NCBI RefSeq assembly: GCF_029625435.1
Contig: NZ_CP121208.1
Coordinates: 1,178,001 to 1,242,000, forward strand
DNA length: 64,000 nucleotides
Direction of reading: 5' to 3'
Source: Arcanobacterium canis
GTDB lineage: Bacteria > Actinomycetota > Actinomycetes > Actinomycetales > Actinomycetaceae
Each line of letters opens with the position of its first letter. Positions within the stretch are counted from its first letter, which is position 1. A program made the translations under genes and the position numbers. The notes below the pieces were generated by a model. That model did no database searches and was not told where the DNA came from. It was given only the letters and a program-made list of their open reading frames with translations. Shown here one piece after another: positions 7,635-16,911 of the stretch.

Positions 7635-9551
7635 TTACGGCAAGTAATAGGTCGGGTTCGGCAACTTAAATGCCTTGTCCGCATGTCCACCGATCAGGTC
7701 GGAATACTGATCACCGAAATTACCGACGATTGTGTATCCCAGATCCTTTTCAATATGACCACGGGTACCAGACTTGAACTCAACGGTTGTACACTTCTCT
7801 CCCGCGCATGTTACATAAGACGGTACCTTCGCTGGATCTGAAGATGGCTTGGTGAAGTACAGACTCTCGGTGAATCCGGGATAGCCCGCAGCGAACAGAT
7901 TGCGCAATGTCCACGCCTTTTGCGAAGTCGAACGACCTGTCAGACCGATAATCTCACAACCAGCATTCTTCGCTGCTGTCACAAGTTTAACCATGCCAGG
8001 TGTTGCCGGAAGATCGTGCGTTTCCAAATACGCCTTCTGGAATTCAGGAGTGAAGTTGAACTCCATCGCCTCTTCCATATCGTAGGTCCACACCGTTGTG
8101 TCATCTGCATCAAGGGTGATAGCCGGCTTCTTTCCAGCTTGGACTCCAGCGCGGCAGGCGTGAACAACCTTGTCTGTAGCAGCAGAGGTGAGTTTCTCCA
8201 TCTCGGTGATGTACGGGGACTTCGCCTTGTTAGCCACGTACGCGCCAGCGTCGTTCTGCTTTGCGTTGTAGTAGGAACGAATCGTTGCCTTCACAACATC
8301 CATATTGGGGATGTCAGTATCTTTGACGCCCGCAGCTGAGCCGCTCGAGCCATCAGCAGCGAGAGTGTAGGTCGCCACGCTTGGTGCCATTCCAGCAGCG
8401 CGGTCTTTCGCTTCCCACTCATCATTCAAATTCTTGCTCGGCAAGTAGTAAGTTGCATTAGGCAACTTGACCCATTCAAGCGCAGCACCACCCTGGAGAT
8501 CCGACCACTGATCGCCAAAGTTTCCTGCAATAACGTAGCCCAAATCATCCTGGATATGGCGACGGGTACCCGCCTTGAAGGCCACCGTTGAACACTTGCC
8601 CTTCGATACTTCACAGTATCCTTGCTTGACCAGATATTCAGGAATCGCGGCGCCATGATCAAACTTGGTGAAGTACTTATCAGCCGTAAAAATCGGCTTT
8701 CCTGCCTCGTCCACATACCCCGCACGTGCCAGGTTAGCGAGTGTGGCTTCTTTTTGGGAATCTTTGCGTCCCGTTAAGCCGATAATCTCACAGCCAGCGC
8801 TGCGAACTTTCTTCACGAGTTTGACCATTCCCGGGGTTGCCGGAAGATCATGCTTGGCAAACCACGCATTTTGCTTGTCAACAGTGAAGTTGAAATTCAT
8901 GAATGAATCTTCCATGTCATACGTCCATAGGGTGGTGTCATCAGCGTCAAACACGGCTGCAGGTTTCTTCCCTGCGGCTACTTGCGTGCGGCAAACATCT
9001 GCGATCTTTGCTGACGCAGCTTCGGTAATCGCCGTGACATCGCGAATGTAGGCAGACTCTTTCTTATTCGCAATTCCCTTGGGAGCGTTCATATAGGCAC
9101 GAATAGTTTTCTTCGCAATATCCCAGTTCACAAGCTTGTCACCAGGGGTATCGAGGCCACTTGAACCATCCATCTTCAAAGTGAAGGTTGTTTGCGGTGT
9201 CATCCATCTTTCATCCGCATTCGAACGAGGTGTGGCTGTATGCGGCGCTTTCGGCGCCGAGGTGGCGCTCGGTGCCGGCGCGGGCTTGGTGGTCTTATGG
9301 GAATCCTTGGATGCGTCGTAGTGGTAACCGGCAGGGCACGATTTCTCTCCCGCCGACGCCGAAGCACCAGGAACGTGAGCAACCAGACCAACGCTCACAA
9401 AGGCCAGCACCATGACAGCAGCAATAGCACCACGTCGGCGGCGAACCACCGCTACTGCACCAATTGTGACCATCACAAGTGCGGCGAGAGCGATAACCGC
9501 CGTCGTCGAGCCAGTCTGTGCCAGATCGGGAACACAGTAATCAGGAATCAC
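7635..9551 (-). CDS. Surface-targeted tandem HAD-type acid phosphatase
   Basis: A 638-residue exported protein with two HAD phosphatase domains of the class B/C acid-phosphatase type: domain 1 at about 140-370 with DADDT at 202-206, GLTGR near 258 and GNFGDQWSD near 343; domain 2 at about 410-638 with DADDT at 481-485, GLTGR near 536 and GNFGDQYSD. Both domains keep the catalytic aspartates. The N terminus is unusual: LAQTG at 10-14, a hydrophobic span (17-36), RRRR at 37-40, then a second hydrophobic span ending ASASA near 67, followed by a Pro/Ala/Thr linker. That looks like a sortase sorting signal placed in front of a signal peptide. GTG 9551 has GAGGAG upstream, so the start is well supported. 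Confidence 0.85.
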   Translation of the reverse strand: MIPDYCVPDLAQTGSTTAVIALAALVMVTIGAVAVVRRRRGAIAAVMVLAFVSVGLVAHVPGASASAGEKSCPAGYHYDASKDSHKTTKPAPAPSATSAPKAPHTATPRSNADERWMTPQTTFTLKMDGSSGLDTPGDKLVNWDIAKKTIRAYMNAPKGIANKKESAYIRDVTAITEAASAKIADVCRTQVAAGKKPAAVFDADDTTLWTYDMEDSFMNFNFTVDKQNAWFAKHDLPATPGMVKLVKKVRSAGCEIIGLTGRKDSQKEATLANLARAGYVDEAGKPIFTADKYFTKFDHGAAIPEYLVKQGYCEVSKGKCSTVAFKAGTRRHIQDDLGYVIAGNFGDQWSDLQGGAALEWVKLPNATYYLPSKNLNDEWEAKDRAAGMAPSVATYTLAADGSSGSAAGVKDTDIPNMDVVKATIRSYYNAKQNDAGAYVANKAKSPYITEMEKLTSAATDKVVHACRAGVQAGKKPAITLDADDTTVWTYDMEEAMEFNFTPEFQKAYLETHDLPATPGMVKLVTAAKNAGCEIIGLTGRSTSQKAWTLRNLFAAGYPGFTESLYFTKPSSDPAKVPSYVTCAGEKCTTVEFKSGTRGHIEKDLGYTIVGNFGDQYSDLIGGHADKAFKLPNPTYYLP

Positions 9552-9676
9552 TTCATCTCCTCGTTCGTTATCGAGTCGCCGGACATCATCGCCCGGGATA
9601 TCGATGCTACGCCTGCTCAGAAGAAGAGACCGACCGTTAGTGAAAGCAGCAAACGATTTGAAAACGATGAAAAAAA

Positions 9677-10663
9677 TTACTGTACCGACGGTGCTGCAAT
9701 ACGAATTTGCAGATCCGGTTTGAGCTTTCCTGCACGTGGCGAAACGAGAGCGATCGCATGTCCCTCATGAACGGCAACTGCTGGCCATGAGCTGGCAGAG
9801 CGTTGATTGATAAACTGTCCGCGCCCCAACAAAACTGCTTCAGCTTCGCTGATCTCGATCACGTCGAACACATCAGCACAGACATCATCAATTCCCAGAC
9901 ATGGGATGGTCTCACCGCCAGCGACATACTCCGCGAGGTGCTCGATAGTCTGCGCCTGGGTAATATTCCATGCTCCCACGCGAGTACGTCGGAGCATACG
10001 TAGGTGCGCACCAACCCCAAGCGCCTCGCCAAGATCACGCCCAAGAGCGCGAATGTAGGTTCCCGAGCTCACGGATGCCACTGCTTCCATCTCCATAATG
10101 CGATATTCGCCGCTCACATCGGAAAACATTGATTCCGTCAGCTCACTAGTCCGAGCAAATTCTGCGATGTGTACACGGCGCGCAGGGATCTGAACATCGA
10201 TACCTTCACGCATCAACTCATGAGCACGTTTGCCATCAATTTTGATGGCAGAAACTGACGATGGGCGCTGAAGAATATCGCCCGTTAGATCAGCCATTGC
10301 CGTATCAACAGCGCCGAGTGTCAATCCCTCAGTACTGTGCCATTCCCCCACAGTCCCGTCGGCATCCTCACTTGAGGTAGTGGCACCAAAAGCGATGCGT
10401 GTCTCGTATGTCTTATCGTGGCCAGTGATATAGGTGAGGAGTTTTGTCGCTCGACCAATCCCAATCACCAGCAAACCTGTTGCCATGGGATCGAGGGTGC
10501 CCGCATGTCCAACTTTTCGTGTGCCCGCCAAACGACGAACCGCACCGACGACGTCGTGAGATGTCACGCCGGAGGGCTTGTCGATCAGGACAATTCCGTC
10601 CGGCGCAACCTGTGTCGCGCGTGGGAGATCACCCCACGGCATTTGACGGCGCTCAGTGCGCAT
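9677..10663 (-). CDS. truB: tRNA pseudouridine-55 synthase
   Basis: A 328-residue enzyme that makes pseudouridine 55 in the T loop of tRNAs. The family signature IVLIDKPSGVTSHDVV is at about residues 24-39, and the catalytic motif is GHAGTLDPMATGLLV with its aspartate. The start ATG overlaps the rbfA stop as TAATG, so the two are translationally coupled at the end of the nusA-infB operon. About 125 bases without clear features separate it from the downstream phosphatase gene. Confidence 0.96.
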   Translation of the reverse strand: MRTERRQMPWGDLPRATQVAPDGIVLIDKPSGVTSHDVVGAVRRLAGTRKVGHAGTLDPMATGLLVIGIGRATKLLTYITGHDKTYETRIAFGATTSSEDADGTVGEWHSTEGLTLGAVDTAMADLTGDILQRPSSVSAIKIDGKRAHELMREGIDVQIPARRVHIAEFARTSELTESMFSDVSGEYRIMEMEAVASVSSGTYIRALGRDLGEALGVGAHLRMLRRTRVGAWNITQAQTIEHLAEYVAGGETIPCLGIDDVCADVFDVIEISEAEAVLLGRGQFINQRSASSWPAVAVHEGHAIALVSPRAGKLKPDLQIRIAAPSVQ

Positions 10664-11133
10664 TAGCCACGATCCTCATCATCATCGCCTGAACGTGCCG
10701 ATTCAGCATCGTCAGCATCGCGCGGTTTCTTATAGGGATCCGCATCACCTGCATAAGTTGCTCCCTGCGCTGCCTGACGAATCTTCTCATCACGGAAGCG
10801 GGCGGCAGTGAGCACATCCTCGAGCGAACGAGCAGTTTCCGGCAAAGCATCAAGCACAAAATCTAAGCTAGGGGTCAGGCGCAAGCCCAGTTGCTTCCCC
10901 ACATGTGAACGCAGCATCCCCTTGGCTGAGTCGAGGGCCTTTTTGCTCTGGCGAGCTTGCTCTTCGCCTCCGAAGACGGTGTAGAACACGGTAGCATGTT
11001 GCAGATCACCCGTCACGCGGACATCGGTCACCGTCACCATTCCTAAACGTGGATCCTTCACACCTGAATCGAGCAGGCGAGCAACAACTTCGCGAATACG
11101 TTCGGCCACTTTTGCGGCGCGTGGATTCGTCAT
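10663..11133 (-). CDS. rbfA: Ribosome-binding factor A
   Basis: A 156-residue 30S maturation factor with the RbfA KH-like fold: [14 protein letters not shown] at the N terminus, [20 protein letters not shown], and [19 protein letters not shown]. The last 35 residues are a charged disordered tail. ATG 11133 has AGGAGG five bases upstream; an in-frame TTG one codon earlier is less likely. It sits between infB and truB as in most actinobacteria. Confidence 0.95.
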   Translation of the reverse strand: MTNPRAAKVAERIREVVARLLDSGVKDPRLGMVTVTDVRVTGDLQHATVFYTVFGGEEQARQSKKALDSAKGMLRSHVGKQLGLRLTPSLDFVLDALPETARSLEDVLTAARFRDEKIRQAAQGATYAGDADPYKKPRDADDAESARSGDDDEDRG

Positions 11134-11150
11134 CAATTCCTCCTTATTGT

Positions 11151-11180
11151 GAACGTGGGCGGCCGCAGCCGCCCACGTTC
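11151..11180 (-). terminator. Hairpin between infB and rbfA
   Basis: A perfect 13-bp GC-rich stem (11151-11163 with 11168-11180) with a four-base loop, 16 bases after infB and just before the rbfA ribosome-binding site. There is no T run, so it could stabilise mRNA or be a processing site rather than a full terminator. Confidence 0.55.
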
Positions 11181-11196
11181 ATTGGTCATTCATCGA

Positions 11197-14046
11197 TTAG
11201 TCACGCGGGATTTCGCGCATCTCCCATGTCTCGATAATGTCGCCTTCCTTGATGTCCTTGTAGCCCAGTGTGATACCACACTCGTAACCTTCGCGGACTT
11301 CGGTCACATCGTCTTTTTCGCGGCGAAGTGACTGGATTTCCAGATCAGGCGCAATGACGGAACCATCGCGAACAAGGCGTGCCTTGGTGCCGCGCTTGAT
11401 GGTTCCCTTTCGCACGATCGATCCAGCGATGTTGCCGAATTTGCCTGAGCGGAAGACTTGGCGAATCTCTGCCGAGCCCAACTGATGCTCTTCGTAAATC
11501 GGCTTGAGCTTGCCCTTCATCGCAGACTCAACTTCATCGATTGCATCGTAGATGACGTTGTAGAACTTCATCTCGACGCCTTCAGAGTCAGCAAGTTCCT
11601 GCACGCGCTCCGCCGGGCGAACATTGAAGCCAATGATCACGGCATTATCAACGGTGGCAAGGTCAACGTCGGACTGAGTGATTGCACCCACGCCACGGTG
11701 GATGACGTTAAGCTGAACTTCGCCATCGCCAACTTCAATTTCGTACAGTGACGATTCGAGAGCTTCAACGGAACCTGACGAGTCACCCTTGATAATGAGG
11801 TTGAGATGCTCAATCTTGCCCTCTTCAATGGCAGCAGTGAGGTCTTCAAGCGAGATACGCTTGCGACGCTTGGCCAAGGTTGCAGCGCGCTTAGCAGCTT
11901 CACGACGCTCAGCAATCTGTCGCGCAGTGCGGTCATCTTCAGCCACGATCAGTTGATCACCTGCACCAGGAACCGAGGTCAAACCGAGCATCTGCACCGG
12001 ACGCGACGGACCTGCCTCCTCAATACGATGGCCCCATTCGTCAGCCATCGCACGAACGCGGCCGTAAGCAGTACCGACCACGACGGAGTCGCCGATCTTC
12101 AACGTGCCGTTCTGGACGAGAGCGGTGATGACCGAGCCGCGCCCCTGGTCAAGCTTCGCTTCAATCGCCACACCACGAGCCGGGCCTTCCGGATCTGCCT
12201 GCGGCGTCACCAAAATATCCGAGGTCGTAATGACCTGGGCGAGAAGCTCTTCGATACCGATCTTCTTCTTTGCCGAGATATCGACGAACGGAACATCTCC
12301 GCCGTATTCTTCAGCCACCAATTCGTACTCAGTAAGCTGAGCACGAACCTTACCGGGGTTCGCCTCAGGAAGATCGATCTTGTTCACTGCCACGATGATC
12401 GGCACTTCAGCAGCCTTCGCGTGGTTAATTGCCTCAACGGTCTGTGGCATCACGCCGTCGTTTGCAGCGACGACGATGATGGCGACGTCCGTTACGTCTG
12501 CACCACGCGCACGCATCTGTGTGAACGCCTCGTGACCTGGGGTATCGATAAAGGTGATCGTACGACGTTCACCCTCGACGTCCACATGTGTTTGGTATGC
12601 ACCAATGGACTGAGTAATACCGCCAGCTTCGCCTTCAACGACATCCGCATGGCGGATCGCGTCAAGAAGCTTGGTCTTACCGTGATCGACGTGGCCCATG
12701 ACGGTAACAACCGGGGGACGTGGCTTGAGACGATCCGGATCTTGCTCAGCCTCTTCGGCCTTGAGGTCGATATCGAAGGCTTCAAGGATCTCACGGTCCT
12801 CGTCCTCCACAGACATGATCTTGATATCGTATCCGAGCTCCGCACCCAGCAGCTGGAACGTATCCTCATCGAGAGACTGGTTGGCAGTGGCCATTTCGCC
12901 CATGCGGAAAAGAACAGTCACGAGTGCTGCGGGATCAGCTTGAATCTTCTCAGCGAAGTCAGCCAGCGATGCACCTTGACGGACACGCACGATGGTCGAG
13001 CCGTCACCACGGGGCACCTGAACGCCTTGCAACATTGGCGAGCTTTGCTCTTCAAACTCGCGCTTATTGTTTTGCTTCTTACGTCCACGCGACTTGCCGC
13101 CACGGCCGAATGCACCGGCAGTTGAACCACCGCGAGCCTTGCCACCACTGCGGGTAAAACCGCTACCCGGACGATTACTCGCGCCACCATGTCCACCGCG
13201 ACCGCCGCGACCGCCGCGGCCACCACGCGAATCATTCGACGGCGTCGGCATCTGGTCAGGCATCAGAGCTGGCGACGGACGACGTGCGCCTGGCTTTGGT
13301 GTACCCGAGCGGCGCGAACCTGCGCCTGCATTCTGTCCACCTTGAGCGCTTTGACCACCCGACTTACCAGCCCCAGCAGGCTTTCCTGCACCTGGTTTGC
13401 CACGCGTGCCCATTCCTTGGTTCGAACCGAAAGGCGAATTTCCCGGGCGAGGGCCCTTGCGGCCAGAATTCATTCCCTGATGTGAAGCAAACGGCGAATT
13501 CCCTGGACGCGGGCCTCGACGCTGTGGACGCGGGGCAACCGCGTCACGAGCTGCCTCAGCGCTGCGGTGAGCTTCACCAGGCGTGGCAACTGCGCGCTTC
13601 GGCTTGGGAGTGTCTTTCACAGCTTCGGGTTTCGCCTGTGCCTGAGGCTTATGCGGGGCTGGCTTGTTATGAGAGCCAGGCTTGGGCGCATTCGTTGCCC
13701 CTGGCTTCGGAGCCGGTTTCTTCGCCGGGGACGCCGGTGCCTCAGGGGTAGGCGTGGTCTTCTCTTCTGCCTTTTCAGCGGTGGTCGGAGCTGCTTTTGC
13801 AGGAGTCACTTTCGCTGGAGCCGCTTTTGCCGGAGCAGCCTTCGGCGCTTCCTTCTTCGAAGCAGGAGCAGAGTCAAGTTCTTCGGGATGCTTTTCGTAA
13901 TATTCGCGTGCGATACGCACAACGGGCGCCTCAATCGATGAGGACGCACTTTTGACGAATTCACCATTTGCCTTCAACGTTTCAAGCAGCTTCTTGCTTG
14001 TCACGCCGATTTCTTTGGCGAGTTCATGTACGCGGACCTTTGCCAC
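11197..14046 (-). CDS. infB: Translation initiation factor IF-2
   Basis: A 949-residue GTPase that brings initiator fMet-tRNA to the ribosome. The N-terminal IF2_N domain begins [19 protein letters not shown]; then comes a long Ala/Pro/Lys and Gly/Arg-rich linker (about residues 60-330), including [12 protein letters not shown]. The GTPase domain has [12 protein letters not shown] (G1), DTPGHEAF (G3) and NKIDLPEA (G4); domains II-IV follow. Length and linker are normal for high-GC Gram-positive bacteria. A hairpin precedes its ribosome-binding site at 14063-14080. Confidence 0.98.
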   Translation of the reverse strand: MAKVRVHELAKEIGVTSKKLLETLKANGEFVKSASSSIEAPVVRIAREYYEKHPEELDSAPASKKEAPKAAPAKAAPAKVTPAKAAPTTAEKAEEKTTPTPEAPASPAKKPAPKPGATNAPKPGSHNKPAPHKPQAQAKPEAVKDTPKPKRAVATPGEAHRSAEAARDAVAPRPQRRGPRPGNSPFASHQGMNSGRKGPRPGNSPFGSNQGMGTRGKPGAGKPAGAGKSGGQSAQGGQNAGAGSRRSGTPKPGARRPSPALMPDQMPTPSNDSRGGRGGRGGRGGHGGASNRPGSGFTRSGGKARGGSTAGAFGRGGKSRGRKKQNNKREFEEQSSPMLQGVQVPRGDGSTIVRVRQGASLADFAEKIQADPAALVTVLFRMGEMATANQSLDEDTFQLLGAELGYDIKIMSVEDEDREILEAFDIDLKAEEAEQDPDRLKPRPPVVTVMGHVDHGKTKLLDAIRHADVVEGEAGGITQSIGAYQTHVDVEGERRTITFIDTPGHEAFTQMRARGADVTDVAIIVVAANDGVMPQTVEAINHAKAAEVPIIVAVNKIDLPEANPGKVRAQLTEYELVAEEYGGDVPFVDISAKKKIGIEELLAQVITTSDILVTPQADPEGPARGVAIEAKLDQGRGSVITALVQNGTLKIGDSVVVGTAYGRVRAMADEWGHRIEEAGPSRPVQMLGLTSVPGAGDQLIVAEDDRTARQIAERREAAKRAATLAKRRKRISLEDLTAAIEEGKIEHLNLIIKGDSSGSVEALESSLYEIEVGDGEVQLNVIHRGVGAITQSDVDLATVDNAVIIGFNVRPAERVQELADSEGVEMKFYNVIYDAIDEVESAMKGKLKPIYEEHQLGSAEIRQVFRSGKFGNIAGSIVRKGTIKRGTKARLVRDGSVIAPDLEIQSLRREKDDVTEVREGYECGITLGYKDIKEGDIIETWEMREIPRD

Positions 14047-14062
14047 ATTTCTCCTTTGTCAT

Positions 14063-14080
14063 GGCCCGCATACGCGGGCC
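14063..14080 (-). terminator. Hairpin between ylxR and infB
   Basis: A perfect 7-bp stem (ggcccgc / gcgggcc) with the loop atac, directly before the infB Shine-Dalgarno sequence. It is too short and T-poor for a firm terminator call and may modulate infB translation. Confidence 0.4.
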
Positions 14081-14129
14081 TATTTCTGGTAGCTCATCGC
14101 TGGATACTCATCGGGTTTCCATAGCTTTC

Positions 14130-14435
14130 CTACCCGCCTTCGTGTGAAGTAGAGGCCTGAGAGCCTCGTTCGTTTAACCAATGCGCGTAAGCGCGCGTAT
14201 CCGCCGATTGCGTTTTAAACGCACGGGCGAAAGCGTGACGCTTTTGCGCGATGTCATAGCAGGACGATACGGGATGAATCCACGCCCCTCGCCCTGGAAT
14301 CGCACCCTCGTTATCTGCCATGACTTGACCAGCCACGAGCTTCAAACGTATGAGTGCTCGCTGGGTACTCTTCTCCCGACAACCGACACAAGTCCGAACC
14401 GGTTCGCGCGTTGGCGCACACTGAGAAGAGCACAT
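14130..14435 (-). CDS. ylxR: YlxR/RnpM-family nucleic-acid-binding protein
   Basis: A 101-residue YlxR (DUF448) protein, encoded between nusA and infB in nearly all Gram-positive bacteria. The signature PVRTCVGCREK is at about residues 11-21 and GRGAWIHP near 50. In Bacillus the homologue has been linked to RNase P regulation and to transcriptional effects. The start ATG 14435 has no good Shine-Dalgarno, but TAGAAT (complement of 14445-14450) ends nine bases upstream, so the gene may also be made from a leaderless transcript started after the nusA terminator. Confidence 0.92.
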   Translation of the reverse strand: MCSSQCAPTREPVRTCVGCREKSTQRALIRLKLVAGQVMADNEGAIPGRGAWIHPVSSCYDIAQKRHAFARAFKTQSADTRAYAHWLNERGSQASTSHEGG

Positions 14436-14475
14436 ACGCGATACATTCTATCCCATAAAACGGACAAAAAGACAA

Positions 14476-14507
14476 TGAGTGTGCTCACCTTGAGGTGAAC
14501 ACACTCA
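14476..14507 (-). terminator. Terminator between nusA and ylxR
   Basis: A 15-bp stem with one mismatch (14476-14490 with 14493-14507) and a two-base loop, followed on the minus strand by ATTGTCTTTTTG. It probably attenuates read-through from nusA into ylxR-infB. Confidence 0.75.
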
Positions 14508-14525
14508 CGTCAAAACGAAAGTCAG

Positions 14526-15515
14526 TTAGTCCGTTGTTTCTTCGCTCGCTTTGCGAATATCAATCGACCATCCTGTCAGTTTTGCAGCCAAGCGAACATT
14601 TTGTGCTTCTTTGCCAATTGCAAGAGAAGCCTGGTCATCAGGGACGATTGCACGAGCTTGACGCATATCTTTGTTGAGGATATCCACACGCACGACCTTG
14701 GCGGGTGAAAGTGCGGCCGCCACAAATACTGCTGGATCATCGTCGTAATCCACGACGTCGATCTTCTCACCGTTCAGTTCCTGCGTGACTGCACGAACAC
14801 GTTGACCGTTATGACCAATAGATGCACCCTTTGCACCAACGGCGGGATCATTGGACCACACAGCAATCTTCGATCGGTGACCGGCTTCGCGAGCCAGGGC
14901 GACAATCTCAACGATGCCATCAGAAATCTCCGGAACCTCAGTTTCGAACAATCGACGGACAAAATCAGGGTGCGAACGAGACAAACGGATCGATGCCCCG
15001 CGTTGACCAACTGAAATGTCAAGGACAAGCGCACGGATCAAGTCGCCATGGCGGTAATGCTCTGACGCTACTTGCTCTTCTCCACGCAAGATTCCTCTGT
15101 TTTCACCAAGTTCGATGAACAGATCGCGCGATTCGGGGTGATTATTCGCAGGGCCATCAACGACGCCGGAGACGATCTGACCTTCACGGCCGGCAAAATC
15201 GCCGAGGATACGCTTTGATTCGGCATCACGAAGGCGCTGGGCAATGATTGAACGGGCAGTCGCAGTTGCAATTCGTCCAAAATCATTGGGAGTGTCATCA
15301 AACTCGCCGATCTTGTTGCCCTCTTCATCAAGTTCAGGAGCCCATACGGTGACTTTGCCAGTGGTGCGGTTAAGCTCGACGCGCGAACCACGCACAGCCC
15401 CCGGAACACGCAAGTAGGCGTGGATGAGGGCATCCTCGATCGCTCCCAGAAGAATATCCAAGCTCACGCCGAGCTCAGACTCAACAACCTTCAGCTCGTT
15501 TAGCGAAATGTCCAC
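14526..15515 (-). CDS. nusA: Transcription termination/antitermination factor NusA
   Basis: A 329-residue NusA with the N-terminal RNA polymerase-binding domain, an S1 domain near residues 135-200, and two KH domains (WSNDPAVGAKGASIGHNGQR and AIVPDDQASLAIGKEAQN). It lacks the C-terminal acidic repeats of E. coli NusA, which is normal in actinobacteria. It binds RNA polymerase and nascent RNA to control pausing and termination. It follows rimP by two bases and is followed by a terminator hairpin before ylxR. Confidence 0.97.
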   Translation of the reverse strand: MDISLNELKVVESELGVSLDILLGAIEDALIHAYLRVPGAVRGSRVELNRTTGKVTVWAPELDEEGNKIGEFDDTPNDFGRIATATARSIIAQRLRDAESKRILGDFAGREGQIVSGVVDGPANNHPESRDLFIELGENRGILRGEEQVASEHYRHGDLIRALVLDISVGQRGASIRLSRSHPDFVRRLFETEVPEISDGIVEIVALAREAGHRSKIAVWSNDPAVGAKGASIGHNGQRVRAVTQELNGEKIDVVDYDDDPAVFVAAALSPAKVVRVDILNKDMRQARAIVPDDQASLAIGKEAQNVRLAAKLTGWSIDIRKASEETTD

Positions 15516-15517
15516 GT

Positions 15518-15997
15518 TTACTCTCCTTCAGGCTTCTTCAGCTCGAGCACCACTTTCGCGCTGCGGACCTGCGAGAAAAGGATCTCACGTTCCTCAGCGC
15601 TTTTCGATTCAATGCGAAGCAACATTTTATCATCGCTCACGGACAAAACCCGCCCCTGAATGTTTCCAGATTCCAACACAACATTCACAAGGTGGCCAAT
15701 CGCACGCGAGAAGTGACGCGGCGTGGTCAGTTTCCGCTCAGCACCCGCAGAGGAGACCTCCAGGGTGTATGGACCACTGATGGGATCGTTTTGATCGAGC
15801 ACGGCTGAAATTTCACGAGTGACATCGCCCAGTGCGTCGCTGTCTACTCCCCCAGGCCCCGATTCGAGGTCAACGATGACGCGCACGCTCGTGTGTTTTC
15901 CGGCGCGAACAACTTTAACAGCCTCAAGGTAGAGACCCGCCTGTGCCACCGACGGTGCCAGGAGATTAAAAATTTCTTGGTTTTGATCATTCGCCAT
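15518..15997 (-). CDS. rimP: Ribosome maturation factor RimP
   Basis: A 159-residue protein needed for 30S subunit maturation. Family features include VIVDLESGPGGVDSDALGDV, ISAVLDQNDPI and YTLEVSSAGAERKL, the last being the conserved EVSSPG-like strand. The open frame continues upstream, but ATG 15997 (MANDQNQEIF) fits the usual RimP N terminus; its ribosome-binding site is weak. It is the first gene of the rimP-nusA-ylxR-infB operon and is divergent from the secreted-protein gene at 16056. Confidence 0.93.
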   Translation of the reverse strand: MANDQNQEIFNLLAPSVAQAGLYLEAVKVVRAGKHTSVRVIVDLESGPGGVDSDALGDVTREISAVLDQNDPISGPYTLEVSSAGAERKLTTPRHFSRAIGHLVNVVLESGNIQGRVLSVSDDKMLLRIESKSAEEREILFSQVRSAKVVLELKKPEGE

Positions 15998-16055
15998 ACT
16001 GATAAGCGTACCGTCCCTACCGGAACGAGAGGCCCTTTGTGGCAAAATTGCCCCT

Positions 16056-16850
16056 ATGGGATCACGCATTCGTTTTGTTAGTACACTGATGGTTGCTGCT
16101 CTGGTATTCGTGGTGGTTATGCTTGTGATGGGTGTACGACTCGATACACACACAATCGATCCGCAACCGTCGTCGGCACAGGAAACCTCCCGACAAGAGC
16201 TTGCTCTTCGCGTCCACGCGCTGACAAAAACGTCCATCGCCAATGAAGCCGTCGTCTGGGAAAAAGCTCTTAGGAGTGTCTGGCGCGCGTGGCCGGAAGA
16301 CCGTGCTCCACACGGTCATGCCAATCCATCACCTCACCACTTCCGCGGCTCGGATCGCGAACTCTTAACCGACATCGTCAAACGCGGAGCATCGTTTCAG
16401 GCTGATCGTGAGCTCGGGATGTCGATTGCTTTTGCAGCTTCAGCACACCTTCACCAGCAACGTGCGCTCCCCGACGTCGATGCACTGACACGGCTTGCCA
16501 GCTCACCTGAGGCCGTTGGAGATATTGAGACTGCACGTGAATGGCTTGAGGTTTGGACGGCACGAACCCGCGGATCCGGAGAGGAAGAAAAACGAGCACT
16601 AATCTCCACACTCAATGACATTATTCACGGGGCACTCGCCTCAGGGGTGCAGGATACTCGCCCGCCATATCAGCCCATCAACCATGACATCCCCCGAGCG
16701 GCATACGACCTTCTCTATTCGCGAATGCTTCGGATGGCACATCACGCTGACGCGAAAGAAACAGATGCGCTCCTTGCACTGGGAAGCCAAATGCAAGCGA
16801 TCCCGGGAGCACCTAAGCTAGGGCCACTTCCGGGATTAGAAAAACACTAA
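16056..16850 (+). CDS. Exported protein of unknown function
   Basis: A 264-residue protein with an N-terminal membrane segment or signal anchor (about residues 5-26) and a mostly helical extracytoplasmic part containing WEKALRSVWRAWPED and YQPINHDIPRAAYDLLYSRM. I do not recognise a family. In some actinobacteria a ferritin-like DUF4439 gene occupies the place between proS and rimP, and a distant relation is possible but not shown. No good Shine-Dalgarno precedes ATG 16056, so a leaderless message is possible. It converges on proS, with a hairpin terminator between them. Confidence 0.65.
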   Translation: MGSRIRFVSTLMVAALVFVVVMLVMGVRLDTHTIDPQPSSAQETSRQELALRVHALTKTSIANEAVVWEKALRSVWRAWPEDRAPHGHANPSPHHFRGSDRELLTDIVKRGASFQADRELGMSIAFAASAHLHQQRALPDVDALTRLASSPEAVGDIETAREWLEVWTARTRGSGEEEKRALISTLNDIIHGALASGVQDTRPPYQPINHDIPRAAYDLLYSRMLRMAHHADAKETDALLALGSQMQAIPGAPKLGPLPGLEKH

Positions 16851-16870
16851 ACTCACGCGAGCTACGCAAA

Positions 16871-16908
16871 ATCAGGTGCGGGAAGGACAAGGCCCTCCCG
16901 CACCTGAT
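16871..16908. terminator. Terminator between the 16056 gene and proS
   Basis: A perfect 13-bp stem (16871-16883 with 16896-16908) with a 12-base loop lies between the two convergent genes, and could serve both directions. It is GC-rich without a long T run. Confidence 0.65.
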
Positions 16909-16911
16909 CAC

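Noticed and set aside
11806-13125. A 439-codon open frame on the plus strand
   Set aside because: It is antisense to infB, whose protein is unmistakable; long shadow frames are expected opposite genes with biased codon use, and its translation shows no family features.
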